Assembly: GCA_963921425.1 (NCBI GenBank)
Contig: OY992834.1
Span: 24,565,923 to 24,629,922, forward strand
Length of the DNA stretch: 64,000 nucleotides
Reading direction: 5' to 3'
Source: Dryas octopetala
Taxonomy: Eukaryota > Streptophyta > Magnoliopsida > Rosales > Rosaceae
The stretch's first letter is position 1; every line of letters begins with the position of its first letter. Shown piece after piece: positions 11,491-23,678 of the stretch. The notes under the pieces were generated by a model. The model saw only the letters and a program-made list of their open reading frames with translations. It searched no databases and was not told the DNA's origin. Position numbers and translations under genes: made by a program.

Positions 11491-11850
11491 TGTCTAATTT
11501 CATCGCCAATGGTTTTGAGCGACGAAATTATTAGAAAAATCATGATCGTTCATTAATTCGACCACCGTTACCTAACTTCTACATATTCGATTGAGCTAAA
11601 CTTTTGCAGGGGATGATCTTTGTGTGGGGAACTAAAAAGAAACAGTTCGGATTGTTGGAAACACGATCACATTGTATGGCTTTTCGTATATAAAAATGCA
11701 CACAAAAAATGCACCGGTACTTGGGCGATGAAGCAAATTCGTCTCCCAATTAAAGTCTCCTTAGGCGACGAAATTAGGAGTTCGCCACCTAAGGGTAGTT
11801 TGGGCGACTAACTTGCTTGTCCAAAGACTCATTAGGCGATGAATTCTTAA
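11491..11850. mobile_element. Possible CACTA subterminal-repeat fragment
   Basis: The motif GGCGACGAAATT and its complement recur (for example 11499-11530, 11764-11776, 11804-11812, 11832-11841). Clustered short subterminal motifs on both strands are typical of CACTA ends. No CACTA terminus or target duplication was found. The piece abuts duplicated MBD-gene intron sequence at 11851. Confidence 0.3.
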
Positions 11851-12030
11851 TTTTCTAAATTATGTGTGGGGCTTTGGAAGTTTTCAATTTTTTATACTCA
11901 AGAATCATTATGTCTTATAGTCCTAAATTTAATTTATTACAAGTAATGCATGTGTTTGCAAATTAATGAAATTATTAGTTTTGTTGCTGACAATGAAAAA
12001 GTCATTTTGATTTGATTTACGTGAATCAAA
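11851..12030 (+). repeat. Orphan copy of the MBD-like gene intron after exon A
   Basis: This matches the intron following exon A (about 6785-6960 and 15190-15350), including the block 'ctgacaatgaaaaagtcatt', but no exon is attached. It is a partial local duplication. Confidence 0.7.
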
Positions 12031-12107
12031 ATAATATATGTTGTTTTTGCATACATGTGTCGTCTATTTTTTAAGCATACATATATATCTTCATATATAT
12101 ATATATA

Positions 12108-12490
12108 CAAGAATGCTCTAAAACTAACTAGTTAATAAGTTAATACAAAGCTAACTACCATGTTGGGCCCACCGCACAATGTAATCTCAAAATCCGAACC
12201 GTCTATTTTTTAGGCCATACTTCAAAGATCATCCCTGTAAAAAATAACAACAACTACTATTATGACAACAACTATTTATATGCTTTTATCGAAAATACTA
12301 ATCGTCTATTTATTTGATCTCAATTAGATGACTAAATGATTTCCGATTCAGTTGATTTTTTGTAATGATGATCTTTGAAGTATGACCTAAATAATTGACG
12401 GTTCGGATTATAAGATTAGTTATGTGGTGGTCCCAAAAGCATGGTTAGCTTCGTATTAACTTGCTAACTAGTTAGTTTTAGAGCACTTCT
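12108..12490. mobile_element. Foldback MITE 1, flanked by TA repeats
   Basis: The left arm (gctctaaaactaactagtta...) is the near-perfect complement of the right arm ending at 12490; the arms extend about 180 bp, so nearly the whole 383 bp element folds on itself. It sits in (TA)n on both sides, which hides the exact target duplication. No coding capacity. Confidence 0.8.
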
Positions 12491-12500
12491 ATATATATAT

Positions 12501-12903
12501 ACAGGCTCCTTCTGTTGAGGTATACCTCAACTTATTTATGTTGAGGTATGACCTTGTTAGGGCTCACACGAGTCGTTTTGTGTCGATCCGAACCATTCAA
12601 TTTTTACATCTTCATTGATAGATCATACTTGCAAAAAATTAGCCAAATCCGAAATCATTTGCCTATCTAACTTTGATAAAACAAATTGACCGTTTCATCG
12701 AAAATATTTGGTTCATCCATTTATTTGATCAAAGTTAGATAGGCAAATGATTTTTGATTTGGCTAATTTTTTGCAAGGATGATCTATCTATGGAGATGTA
12801 AAAATTGAACGGTTCGGATCGACACAAAACGACTCGTGTGGGCCCCAATAGGGTATACCTGAACATAAATAAGTTGAGGTATACCTGAACAGAAGGAGCC
12901 TGT
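12501..12903. mobile_element. Foldback MITE 2, flanked by TA repeats
   Basis: The left end ACAGGCTCCTTCTGTTGAGG pairs with the right end ...AGAAGGAGCCTGT and the complementarity continues inward over most of the 403 bp. It begins about 10 bp after MITE 1, separated by TA repeats, and has (TA)n on the right. Its inner arms share a 'gatcatccttgcaaaa' type motif with MITEs 1 and 3. Confidence 0.8.
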
Positions 12904-12917
12904 ATATATATATATAT

Positions 12918-13043
12918 ACAGAAATGATCACTCGCTCACCATAGAGCGGGGAATTCCCCGTTCACTTAACCGTCTAACAACGAATTTCAATGATCGGAAC
13001 CGTCCATATTTTAGTAAATCATTCAAAGATCACCCTTGCAAAA
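12918..13043. mobile_element. Half of a third foldback MITE
   Basis: It starts ACAGAAATGATCACTCGC right after the TA run and contains an inner motif like those in the two preceding elements (attcaaagatcacccttgcaaa), but the second arm is missing: the sequence switches abruptly to a partial MBD-gene exon at about 13044. Confidence 0.55.
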
Positions 13044-13199
13044 GATGGCGTGATTGATGCAGTACCATTATCTTACAAACTGCCAGATAATCCTACAATT
13101 TTTACCACGAGGACCAACATGGTATGCCTATTTTCTAAATTATGTGTGCAGCTTTTGAAGTTTCAAATTATTATACTCAAGAATCGTTTTGTCCTATAG
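13044..13199 (+). pseudogene. MBD-like gene fragment: 3' half of exon A plus intron start
   Basis: Bases 13051-13121 match the second half of exon A (the part encoding AIDAVPLSYKLPDNPT), followed by a GT donor at 13122 and the first about 75 bp of the intron. The first half of the exon is gone and the flanks are unrelated, so this is a non-functional duplicate fragment. Confidence 0.8.
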
Positions 13200-13672
13200 T
13201 TCGAGGTGGCTGGGGGAGGATAGTCAATGACTAGGGGTCACGCCGGTGGGTTGGGCCGCCGAGTTGTGGCCAGAGTTGGTGAGAAGAAAGAGAGAATCGT
13301 CGGTGAGAAAGAGAGAGAGAAGAGAGAACCAGTGAGAAACTGAGAACTAAGAAGAGAGAAGAGAGATTAGAGAATAGAAAGAGAGATAAGAGAGGTCATG
13401 CACCTCACTCACGCCAGCAAGGAGAAGACGGAGGAGAGAGAAGAGAAAGAGAGGACCGGTGACACAAAAATGAAGATGGGTTCTTCTGTCAGTCTATGAC
13501 TCTGTGTAAGTCTGTGAGCAAGGGAGAAATTTCGGCTCAAATGCATGAAAATTGGCCATGAGGAGTTATCGAAATTTTGCTTGAAATTTCGAACATTTCG
13601 ACGAAATTCTCACGAAATATGGACGAATGTGTGTTATTTCGAAACCCCAAAAAATCAAAACTTAACACCTTG
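13200..13672. other. Unassigned insertion with a GA-rich tract
   Basis: This sequence has no counterpart in the other MBD-locus copies. It contains a GA-rich tract (about 13280-13460) like those in retroelement LTRs and a stretch rich in 'gaaatttcg' motifs (13555-13640). It could be a retroelement fragment, but no termini were found. Confidence 0.4.
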
Positions 13673-13728
13673 ATCTTTAGTGGATTATTAGATATATAAG
13701 TTTCTAAAAGGTTATCTATTGTTGTAAT

Positions 13729-15035
13729 TAGGGCTACCCTTTAGTTTGGTTTTTACTAGAGGTGTCAAACGGGCCGACCTGACCCGTTTAAGTTGAGCTC
13801 ATCGTGCTTTCGTGCCGTGCTCGGGCCGGCCCATATAGTTAAAACCTAAGCCCGGCACGGCCCACAGCCCGCGGGCCATTCGTGCTTGTGCCGTGCCTTA
13901 AACGGGTCGGCCCACAAACCTTTTTTTATTTTTATTTTTAGGGTGATAAAAACTAATCTCATGATATTTTTTTCTTATTTATAATTAAATATTAACATTA
14001 TTTTCATGAAAATTGAATATTTTTGTTAAAAAGTTCTTTAAAAATGGAAAAACAATGTTAAAATAGTCGTGCCTAATTCGGGCCCATTTTGTGCCCGTGC
14101 TCGTGCCATGCCATGCTCGATGGGCTAAAAAATTCGGCCCGGCCCGGCCCATTTAATCATGTCGTGCCGTGTCGTGCTCGGGCTGGCCCGACCCGTTTGA
14201 CACCTCTAGTTTTTATCGAACCGACCGACTACCGACATAATTTTTTTGGTTTGGTATACCGATTTTTACAATTCGAAAATCAGAAATCCGAAACCGAAAA
14301 AAGTTGGTAAACCAACCAATTACCGAAAATTATTACTGAAAGAAACCGAATTGATTATTACTGAAAACACTGAAATATATACCCAAAAAAACTGAAACAA
14401 TTACCGAAATTCAGTTATATAAGCTTATATAATAGTATTATGTTAGTGGTACAATAAATATTAAACTACTAATATCTTAAACAACTATAAGAAAATATAA
14501 TTGTATAATGTTATCATATTAATATTATTAAAAGTGTGACTTAAGATATAGAGTCATTCTCTAATAAAGTAAATGTTATTATTTTTAGGAAAATAAGAAT
14601 CTCATCTTTAGGTAAGTAATGCATATATTTATATATCTACTCATATTTATCTGTATATATACATACTAAATTAATAGGATATGTACTAATATATATCATT
14701 AAACTAATTATACTAGTATATATTATTACTAATATTAATATTATTGCAATTAATACTAGTACTATACTAAAATACCAATACTACTTGTGCAAATATATAT
14801 TCATCAAACATTATATTTTATGCATCATATTTGATTAAATTTTAATTTATATTGGTACATAATAATTAGTATTATTTTAATTAAACCGAAAATGAACCGA
14901 AGATATATTATAGTAAATCGAAAATGAACCAAAAGTATCTGATACCAAAAATTACCGAACCGAAAAATACCGAATTTTTTTGTTTTGGTTTGGTAAGCCC
15001 CAATACCGATCCGAACCGACCGATGGGCAACCCTA
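13729..15035. mobile_element. hAT-type non-autonomous element with 8 bp target duplication
   Basis: The ends are TAGGGCTACCC and GGGCAACCCTA, an imperfect terminal inverted repeat of hAT type, and are flanked on both sides by the 8 bp GTTGTAAT (13721-13728, 15036-15043). MBD-locus copy 1 has the undisturbed site with a single GTTGTAAT near 6634, so the boundaries are secure. Subterminal ACCGAA motifs are abundant. There is no transposase. A second hAT element is nested inside. Confidence 0.9.
13757..14208. mobile_element. Nested hAT-type MITE
   Basis: The terminal inverted repeat TAGAGGTGTCAAACGGG / CCCGTTTGACACCTCTA bounds 452 bp. Flanking 8-mers are GTTTTTAC (13749-13756) and GTTTTTAT (14209-14216), seven of eight identical. 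The interior is GC-rich with repeated GTGCCGTGC motifs. It inserted into the larger hAT element. Confidence 0.88.
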
Positions 15036-16178
15036 GTTGTAATATATGTTGGGTTGAAGAAACATTCACCAAGGCCATCAAAGAAAGAGTTTTCAGAATC
15101 AACTGATGGGGCGATTGATGCAGTACTATTATCTTACAAACTGCCAGATAATCCTACAAATTTTACCATGAGGACCAACATGGTATGCCTATTTTCTACA
15201 TTATGTGTGCGGCTTTTGAAGTTTTCAAATTATTATACTCAAGAATCATTTTGTCCTATAGTCCTACTTCTAATTTATTTAAGGTAATGTGTTTGCAAAT
15301 GAAATTACTAGTTTTATTGCTGACAATGAAAAAGTCATTTTGATTTGATTATACGTGCATCAAAGTTTCGATATTGTGTCTCTATTTGGACCTTGTCTTA
15401 TTACTTGGTTATGTTGTAAATTGAGTTATGTTCGTGTAAATGATTTAATTATCGAGTTTTTAATTAGTCGAATTACGTGGTGGATTTTCCGGATTGCTTT
15501 CCGGTCATATAGCTGATGACGAATTTTTGAGACATTTCGGTCCGCAGGGAGGATCAGGGTCACATTCAACTTCTGGTTCGAGTTCTGCTACTGGACTTGA
15601 GTAGATTAGTTTAGTTTGCATAAACTTTAATCTATCTTTAATTACTAGTGGACCATTATTATTTGAATGGTTTGTGAATTGAAATATTTTATCTTTATTA
15701 GTGGATAACTGTTATTTGAAATGTTTTATATTAATTAGTTTATTTTATATTTAAATTAATTATTTCAAATATAATTGTGTTTTTATTATATAAATATTCA
15801 ATAATTCTGGCAGTTATATCCGCTAGGAAATAATTTATTTATATATTTTATTACTTTTCCCGACGGATATATCCAACGGGACTACTACCAATGCCGACAG
15901 ATTGGTCTGACGCGGTAGGATTGCTGGCGAATATATCCGACGCGAATACTACCAATGCTGGCGGATATATCCGACGCGGAAATTTTTCCCGTCGGATATA
16001 ACATTTAAAGCCTCGTCAGCGTGAAAACAAATTCCTGGCGGATTTAGACAGTTGTCCGCCAGGAAAAGTGCTTTCCCTGCGGATTTTATGCTGTCGGACA
16101 CGTTATCCGCTAGTGGATCATAATCCTGGCAGATTTTACTATTTTTCCGCTAGGAAATTGCTTTTGCTGGCGAATTAA

Positions 16179-16667
16179 TGTAAGTATAATTACATCCACA
16201 CAATACACAAAACACAAGCCTTATCATATTAACCAATTGTCATTCCAGTGCCAATACCAGAAAACAACTCTACTGACCTGGTGAAGCCATTATGCAATTG
16301 GATTAAAGCACACAAGTGAGCAACAACAGCCTTCCAATCAGCACAGCTCGAGTCTCTCACGCAATGGGGCAGAATGCATAGACTACTTACCTGCTGTGTG
16401 ACCAGGGACCATGCTTATATAGAGTCCCCTGAAATTCAAGTCCCTCCCATTAAAGGATTCTCGGATTTACAATCCTCATGGAACTCTATATGCATCAATT
16501 ACTTAATTCTTTTGTCTTGTATAATTGTATAAGTCCTTCAAGTGTATAAGTATCCTAGTCCTATACTGAAAAGGTTTTCTGATAACAGTCAACTTACTTG
16601 TACATTAAGAAGCGTTGGTGATTTGCTGATTCCTAAATGAACAAGGAATGTCCAACTTAATCTTACA
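16179..16667 (-). repeat. 3' LTR of the copia element
   Basis: 489 bp, TGTAAG...CTTACA. It differs from its partner at about four positions (for example CAACAACAG against CAGCAACAG near 16320 and 22430). Confidence 0.93.
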
Positions 16668-17360
16668 TTCTCCCACTTGGACAGTCATTGTTCCTTGTCA
16701 AAATTCACCTAGCACTTTAAGCAATCTGTAGGTGCACTAGACTTGTTATACAGAACCAAATTTAGATCAATTCTCATGAGATGCAATGTTGGATATCAGA
16801 CTATGAGCAGTAACAGAGCTATTAAATATGCTCAAACCATTCATAATCATTGATATCTACAATGCATCTCTCGAAAATCATTCACAAGATATGAAAAAGA
16901 AAAAATTTAGTTTACAAGAATGTTGTAAACTCAGTCCTTTCTGTAAATTCTACATTCCTGTATGTAAAAAATTATTAAACTCAATGGCAAGATTCATGTA
17001 TGCATGATCAATCAGTGGACTTATATCATTGACTGCATTTACTGTAAGACTTAGTCAAAACCAAATAGATATACATGCTGATATCATTTATGTATGTATG
17101 TATACAAAACTGAACTTAAAATAGGAATTTGTTAAGAAAAATTAAATAGACAAAACTAAAATCATGATTGGTCTATTTCAATTCAACATATCCAAAAGTA
17201 ATTCTTAAATTCAAAATGCTAAAATTTGAAAAACTTCAAGCACTTAGTTTCTGCAATCTCAACTAAAATTGCAGTAAACCAACTCATATATATATATATA
17301 TAGGAACAAAATGAAATGATTAAATGGGTTTATGAATGTCTCCCACTATTCCTAAAATTC

Positions 17361-20300
17361 TCACTGAAGTGCAGCATCTAAGCTTTCAAGAACTCCCATG
17401 CTTGCAACATGTCGTTTGAAAACATTTACTGCCAATGCTTTAGTAAAAGAATCTGCCAGCTGATCTTGGGTATTGACATGCTCTATTTGCAATTCTCCAG
17501 ATTTTACATTCTCTTTTACCATCAAAAATTTTGTGCCAATGTGTTTAGATTTCGAGGTCCTCTTGCTATTCTTCGAGAAACTAACAGCCCCACTATTATC
17601 ACAATATATTCTGATGGGATTTGATACTGACTTAACCATTTTGGCCTCTAACATAAAACTCTTTAACCAAATAGCATGTATTGCTGTCTCATAAACTGCA
17701 ACATATTCAACCTGCATGGTTGAAGTAGTTGTCAAAGTCTGCTTTACACTTTTCCATGAAACTGCTGCTCCTCCAAACATGAAAATGTACCCTGTACGTA
17801 GTTGATTTCAAACTATCCACACACCCTGCAAAGTCTGAATCCGAAAAGACTATCAAATCTAGTTCTTTCACTCTCCTGAAAATCAACATGTAGTCCTTTG
17901 TTTTCTGTAAATACCTGAGCACTTTCTTCCCTGCAATCCAATGAGCTTGGCCTGGATCCACCTGATATCTTCCCAACATTCCTACTGCAAAAGCTAAATC
18001 AGGTCTTGTGCATGTTTGGGCGTACATCATAGACCCAACCAGTGAAGCGTATGGCTTGTCTTTCATGAACAATCTTTCTTGGTCATTTGTAGGACATTGT
18101 TTCTTGCTGAACTTGTCTCCCTTTGACATTGGTGAATCTCCTGGCTTGCAATTCAGCATGTCAAAACGTTTTAGAACCCTCATAATGTATGCTTGTTGCG
18201 AGAGTCCCAATAGAAAATTCTTTCTATCTCTCTTAATTTCAATTCCTAAAACATATGAGGCTTCTCCAAGGTCCTTCATTTCGAATTTATTGGACAGAAA
18301 AGCTTTAGTTTCATGTAACAAGACTTTATTGCTACTTGCTAGCAGAATGTCATCCACATAAAGCACTAGGAAAATAAAATCACTCCCACACACTTTAAGG
18401 TATATGCACTCATCAGATGAGTTTTCTAGAAAACCATAAGAAGAGATTACTGAATCAAATTTTACGTACCATTTCCTAGATGCTTGTTTTAATCCATAAA
18501 TGGATTTCTTTAATCTGCAAGCTAAATGTTCCTGTCCATTCTTTATGAATCCTTCAGGTTGTAACATGTAAATTTCTTCCTCTAACTCTCCATTAAGAAA
18601 AGCTGTCTTGACATCCATTTGGTGTAGCTCTAGATCAAAATGTGCCACCAAAGCCATAATAACCCGAAAAGCATCCTTGCTTGAAACTGGTGAAAACGTC
18701 TCATTGAAATCAATCCCTTCTTTTTGAGTGAAATCTTTTGCAACCAACCTTGCTTTGAATCTTTCTATGCTGCCATCAGGGTTCTTTTTAGTTTTGAAAA
18801 TCCATTTGCTGCCTATTGGTTTGAAACCTTGTGGGACTTCAGTCAATTCCCATACCTCATTTTTATACATTGAATCAATTTCTGCCTTCATTGCTTCATT
18901 CCAGTTTTGAGAGTTTGCATTATTAATTGCTTGTGTGAAGTTCCTTGGGTCACTTTCTTCTCCAATGTCGAAATCCACTTCCTGCAAATACAACACATAA
19001 TCATCTGACAAGGCTGACTTTCTTTGTCTTGTAGAAAATCTTCTCGGTGCATCTTCAACCTGTTGTTCAAACTGATTGATGTCTGGTTGTGGATTGTCAA
19101 TCTGAGCTGCATCTTGTGGCTGCTGAATGACTGGATTCTCTGGCATAGGAACAATTTGGTCTGGTATGGAATAAGCCAAGTCGACATATTCATTTTGCAC
19201 TTGTGTTCTATCAGATAGTTCTAAAAGCTCTAAGTCACTTAATGCCACTTCATTTGATGAGACTGCTTCATCAATAAATTTAGCTATGTTGGTCTCCATT
19301 ATTCTATTGGTGTGAGAAGGACAGTAGAAACGAAAACCTTTTGATTTTTCAGGATAGCCTATGAAAAATGCACTTGTAGTTCTAGAGTCAAGTTTCTTTT
19401 GGTTTGGATTGTAAAATTTTGCCTCTGCCCTGCAGCCCCATACATGAAGATGCATTAAGCCTGGTTTTCTTCCTGTCCACAATTCGAATGGGGTCTTGTT
19501 TAAAACCTTGCTTGGAGCTATGTTCGTGACATAATTTGCTGTCTTTAAAGCCTCTCCCCATAGGAATTTAGGTAGTCCAGCTGTACACATCATACTCCTC
19601 ACCATCTCCATAAGTGTTCTATTCCTCCTTTCAGCAACACCATTTTGTTGAGGTGTGCCAGGAGTAGTGTATTGCGCCTGTATTCCATGTTGCTGCAAGT
19701 ATTGTGCAAAAGGGCCCAAGTGTTGTCCAGCTTCACTATATTTGCCATAAAATTCTCCTCCCCTATCAGACCTGACAATCTTAATTTGTGTTCCCAATTG
19801 CTTCTCAACTTCAGTCTTAAAAATTTTAAAAACTTCAAGAGCTTGGGACTTTTCTGAAATAAGGTACATGGTGCAAAAACGAGAGAAATCATCTATGAAA
19901 AGAATGAAATAAGCATTCTTGCAGATGGTTCTACACGAAAAAGGACCACATATGTCAGTGTGGATGATTTCGAGTAACTTTGTGCTTCTGTTTGCTCCCA
20001 CTTTTCTAGTACTAGTGGTCTTTCCCTTTATGCATTCAATGCAGTCACCAAAATCCGAAAAATCAAGCTTGGGAATAATATTTTCCTTTATTAAAACTTG
20101 CATCCTTTCTTTGGATATGTGTGCAAGTCTTTTATGCCACAACATAGAAGAAAATTCATTTGTTCTAGATCTTTTGTTTGCAGATAACATGTTAATCTCT
20201 GTTATGTTATTATTTTCTGAACAAACAAGTTTCCAATGATCATTTATCAGTGTAGCATTACCAATCACAGATGAAAATTGAGATAATTGCAAACCATTCT

Positions 20301-21447
20301 TATTAATAGCAAAATTAATATCTTTCCTAACCAACTGAACAACCGAAACTAAGTTCCTTCTTAATGAAGGTATAACAAAAACTTCCTCTAATTCTAAAAG
20401 AAAACCAGTTGCTAATCTAATGCTGACAGCTCCAATGGCTTTGACTGCTACTGGCATCCCATTTCCTACTCGGATGTTGATTTCATCCTTCCTTGGTGTC
20501 CTCCTTCTTGTGATACCCTGCAAGGAATTTGCAATATGTATGGGTGAGCCTGTATCAATCCACCAAGAATTTATAGGAGAATCAACAAGATTAACTTCCA
20601 AGTAAAAACAGTAAGGATTACCTTTCTTAATCATCCATGCCTTCCACTTATCACATTCTTTCTTAAAGTGGCCAGCCTTATGGCAATGAAAACATTTAAA
20701 CTTATTTGTTTTCACTGCCTTGAGGCCATCTGGAGTGGTTTTGGAGCTGCTGCCTTGGTCTGGTGTTCCTTTTGATTTAGAAAAATTTTTCTTATTGTTT
20801 TTGTAAACCTTCTTACCAGAGTTGTTGGTTCCTTGTTGGACGAAATTAACTTCTGCTACAGCCTTGCCCTTTTTAAATCTCTCTTCCTCCTGAACACACA
20901 TCCCTATCAGCTCATTAAGAGTCCATTTCTCCTTTTGAGCACTGTAGATAGTGATGAGATGTTCATATTGATCTGGTAGTGAACACAGTACTTGATGAAC
21001 AACAAATTCATCAACTATAGGTATCTTTAGAGCCTTTAGTTTTGCTGCAATGTCAATTAAAGACATAATAAATTCCCTTACACTACCTTTTCCATCGAAT
21101 TTCTTAGTGGTCAGTGCAGCCATCAAGTTGCTTGTCTCTGCTTTTTCAGATTCCTTGTACTTATCAGTGATAGTCTCAAGATAAGCTTTTGCACTCGCAT
21201 TGTCCTCAATCCCTCCCTTGACTATATCAGCCATAGCCCTCTTCATGATCAAAAGTGACATTCTGTTTGCCTTCTCCCATTTTTCAAACTTGACCTTTTC
21301 TTCTTGAGTACTGGTTGCAGTTAGTGCAGCTGGTTTGTCTTCCCTAAGTGCTAAATCCAAATCATTGAGTCCCAGTACAATTTCGATGTCCTGCCTCCAC
21401 TTCTTGAAATTGTGACCATTGAGGGGTTCAATACTAGTAAAACTCAT
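17361..21447 (-). pseudogene. copia gag-pol with one frameshift in the RNase H region
   Basis: The ATG at 21447 opens 1246 codons (to 17707); the last 139 codons continue in another frame (to 17361). Domains in order, residues approximate: Gag 1-240 with zinc knuckle CFHCHKAGHFKKEC near 251-264; protease with DTGS near 297; GAG-pre-integrase LWHKRLAHIS near 431; integrase with HTDICGPF, VRSDRGGEF and NGVAERRNR; reverse transcriptase with YVDDILLAS near 1027; then RNase H. The order integrase before reverse transcriptase defines copia. A one-base shift near 17791-17797 lies just before the RNase H block that continues in the second frame, so the full polyprotein cannot be made from this copy. 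Otherwise no stop was seen. It resembles Tnt1/Tork-type elements; the lineage is tentative. Several open frames on the opposite strand are shadows. Confidence 0.93.
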
Positions 21448-22269
21448 AGATGCTGCATTTTAAATTGAATCAATCAAAAAACATATACTAAAATTTGATT
21501 CACAAAACTGTATTGTAAATGCCCCACACTGCATAAGAGCCTTGATGTATGACTCAAATTTGTTGTTCATGCAGCAAGGATCTTTTATAGTCTTTATTAT
21601 GTCATGAGTTTGTTATAAGATCACTTGTTTCGAGTATTCATTGCTGCAATTTGTTTAGCAGTAAGAACAGTCAAAAGAATAACTTGATCTTATAAGTAGC
21701 TCATGACATAATCGATTATGGCCTTCAGTAATTAGATGGCATACCAATTTAGATGATGCCAACTGATGTCTATAAATGCAGAATTATTATTATTTGATCT
21801 GTGCTAAAAATTGTTATCTTGAGTATAGTTTCCATGTTGCAGAAGTATTTTTGATTTCTGACAACATGAGAACTATGATCAAGAGTCAGATCAAAATTCT
21901 TTTAATGAGTTAAGCAAAAAAGAATTATTGCACAGCGGAATAAAGGAAAAAAACATATACATGATTCAAAACAAATAAAACATGCATATTACTGAGAGAT
22001 AAATTTAATACATGTAAAAATTGATATGAAAACTTAAGATACAATCAAAGCATCATGCAATTAAAATACCCCTGTAAGCATGATATAAAAAAAAGACATG
22101 TATTTCACAGGATCAAGAAAAATATACTTATGTGAGTTATTCCTAAAAGATCACAATAACCATAAACCAGAAAACCAAAATTTTAGTGAAGAAACTAAAT
22201 TCATGTAATATGGTATTAAAGCAGAGAACAACGATATATGCTGAATCTTGGTCTTTAAATTGTGTATGG

Positions 22270-22283
22270 TGGCTCTGATACCA
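22270..22283 (-). other. Primer-binding site of the copia element
   Basis: The minus strand reads TGGTATCAGAGCCA, complementary to the 3' end of initiator tRNA-Met, two bases inside the 5' LTR. Confidence 0.85.
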
Positions 22284-22285
22284 CA

Positions 22286-22774
22286 TGTAAGTATAATTAC
22301 ATCCACACAATACACAAAACACAAGCCTTATCATATTAACCAATTGTCATTCCAGTGCCAATACCAGAAAACAACTCTACTGACCTGGTGAAGCCATTAT
22401 GCAATTGGATTAAAGCACACAAGTGAGCAGCAACAGCCTTCCAATCAGCACAGCTCGAGTCTCTCACGCAATGGGGCAGAATGCATAGACTACTTACCTG
22501 CTGTGTGACCAGGGACCATGCTTATATAGAGTCCCCTGAAATCCAAGTCCCTCCCATTAAAGGATTCTCGGATTTACAATCCTCATGGAACTCTATATGC
22601 ATCAATTACTTAATTCCTTTGTCTTGTATAATTGTATAAGTCCTTCAAGTGTATAAGTATCCTAGTCCTATACTGAAAAGGTTTTCTGATAACAGTCAAC
22701 TTGCTTGTACATTAAGAAGCGTTGGTGATTTGCTGATTCCTAAATGAACAAGGAATGTCCAACTTAATCTTACA
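22286..22774 (-). repeat. 5' LTR of the copia element
   Basis: 489 bp, same ends as the partner LTR. The minus strand carries TCTATATAAG (22521-22530), a good plant TATA box, so transcription would start within this LTR and run leftward. Confidence 0.93.
22521..22530 (-). promoter_or_regulatory. TATA box of the copia 5' LTR
   Basis: The minus strand reads TCTATATAAG. Its position inside the upstream LTR suits the core promoter of the element. The same box is at 16414-16423 in the other LTR. Confidence 0.6.
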
Positions 22775-23636
22775 ATTAAGACCGCCATGAATAAGTTGTT
22801 TTGTAGCAGTGTACATATGTTTTGAAATATGTTTGGTTGAAGCAACATTCACCAAGACCATCAAAGGAAGTGGAAACAAATTCGACTGAGGCAACTCTTG
22901 TAATTCCATTATCATACTGACTTCCTAGTGATTTTGCAATTACTCCAATGAGAAAGAACAATGTATGTCTACTTTTATGTGTGGGGCTTTGAAAGTTTTG
23001 AAATTATTAGAGACGAGAACAATATATATTTACTAAGGAAAGTTGTCTAACTCTAAAGATAATATATTTTAGTGATATCAATTTGAAATGATCTAAGTGA
23101 CATGGATTTGGAAGTTTTTGTTTAGAAATTATGGAATTTAGGGATGACCGGCCACGTCATAGCTCCATATATTCATTTTATTGTTTCAGTTAGATTAGAC
23201 ATTCAGGCTTGATTTTCAATTTTCTAATTTGAACTACAGGGCTGTAATTTATTTTTAAATTATGGAAAAAAAATTGGAAATTATATAGCAAAATATATGG
23301 ACTAAATGTGTAATTTGACATTTACATTTTAACATTTTTCTACTCTTTTTCTCTCTTTGGGCCACGACACTAACCCTCCATGCTATATGTAAGTTATGTA
23401 ACTAAAATATGTATTTGCATGTTTTAAATTTATGATATTTTAAAAATAAAATTTTGAATTTATGATATTTTAAAAAAGAATTTATGATATTTAATATATA
23501 CATCCATCAAAACAATTTTTCTGAATTAATTGAATTATGTATATAATTGTATCTTGTTCACATATACTTTAAACTAGCAGGTACAATGCTTTTTGACATA
23601 ATGCTTTGGATTCATAAATATTTGTCTTAAAAACTA

Positions 23637-23678
<42 letters not shown>

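Larger units (their letters stand above)
16179..22774 (-). mobile_element. Ty1/copia retrotransposon, nearly intact
   Basis: Two 489 bp LTRs (16179-16667 and 22286-22774) bound 5.6 kb of internal sequence. The 5 bp target duplication ATTAA occurs at 16174-16178 and 22775-22779. The minus-strand primer site lies at 22270-22283 and the polypurine tract is the complement of 16668-16681. I count four mismatches between the LTRs, so the insertion is recent but not new. It landed in the CACTA fragment, which itself lies in an intron of MBD-like copy 2. Confidence 0.95.
15476..22811 (+). mobile_element. CACTA 3'-end fragment, split by the copia element
   Basis: Bases 15476-16178 plus 22775-22811 form one fragment. 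It begins inside a coding end (a frame ending ..SGSSSATGLE with TAG at 15602-15604), continues into an untranslated stretch and then a cluster of subterminal motifs of the type GGCGGATATATCCGACG (15810-16170), and ends TTTTGTAGCAGTG at 22811. Such clustered subterminal repeats and a (C)AGTG terminus suit the right end of a CACTA transposon. The left end and transposase are missing. Related sequence lies at 28209-28860. Confidence 0.6.

Noticed and set aside
18008..20605. Plus-strand frames of 60-117 codons across the copia element
   Set aside because: They are antisense shadows of the gag-pol frame with no recognisable product.
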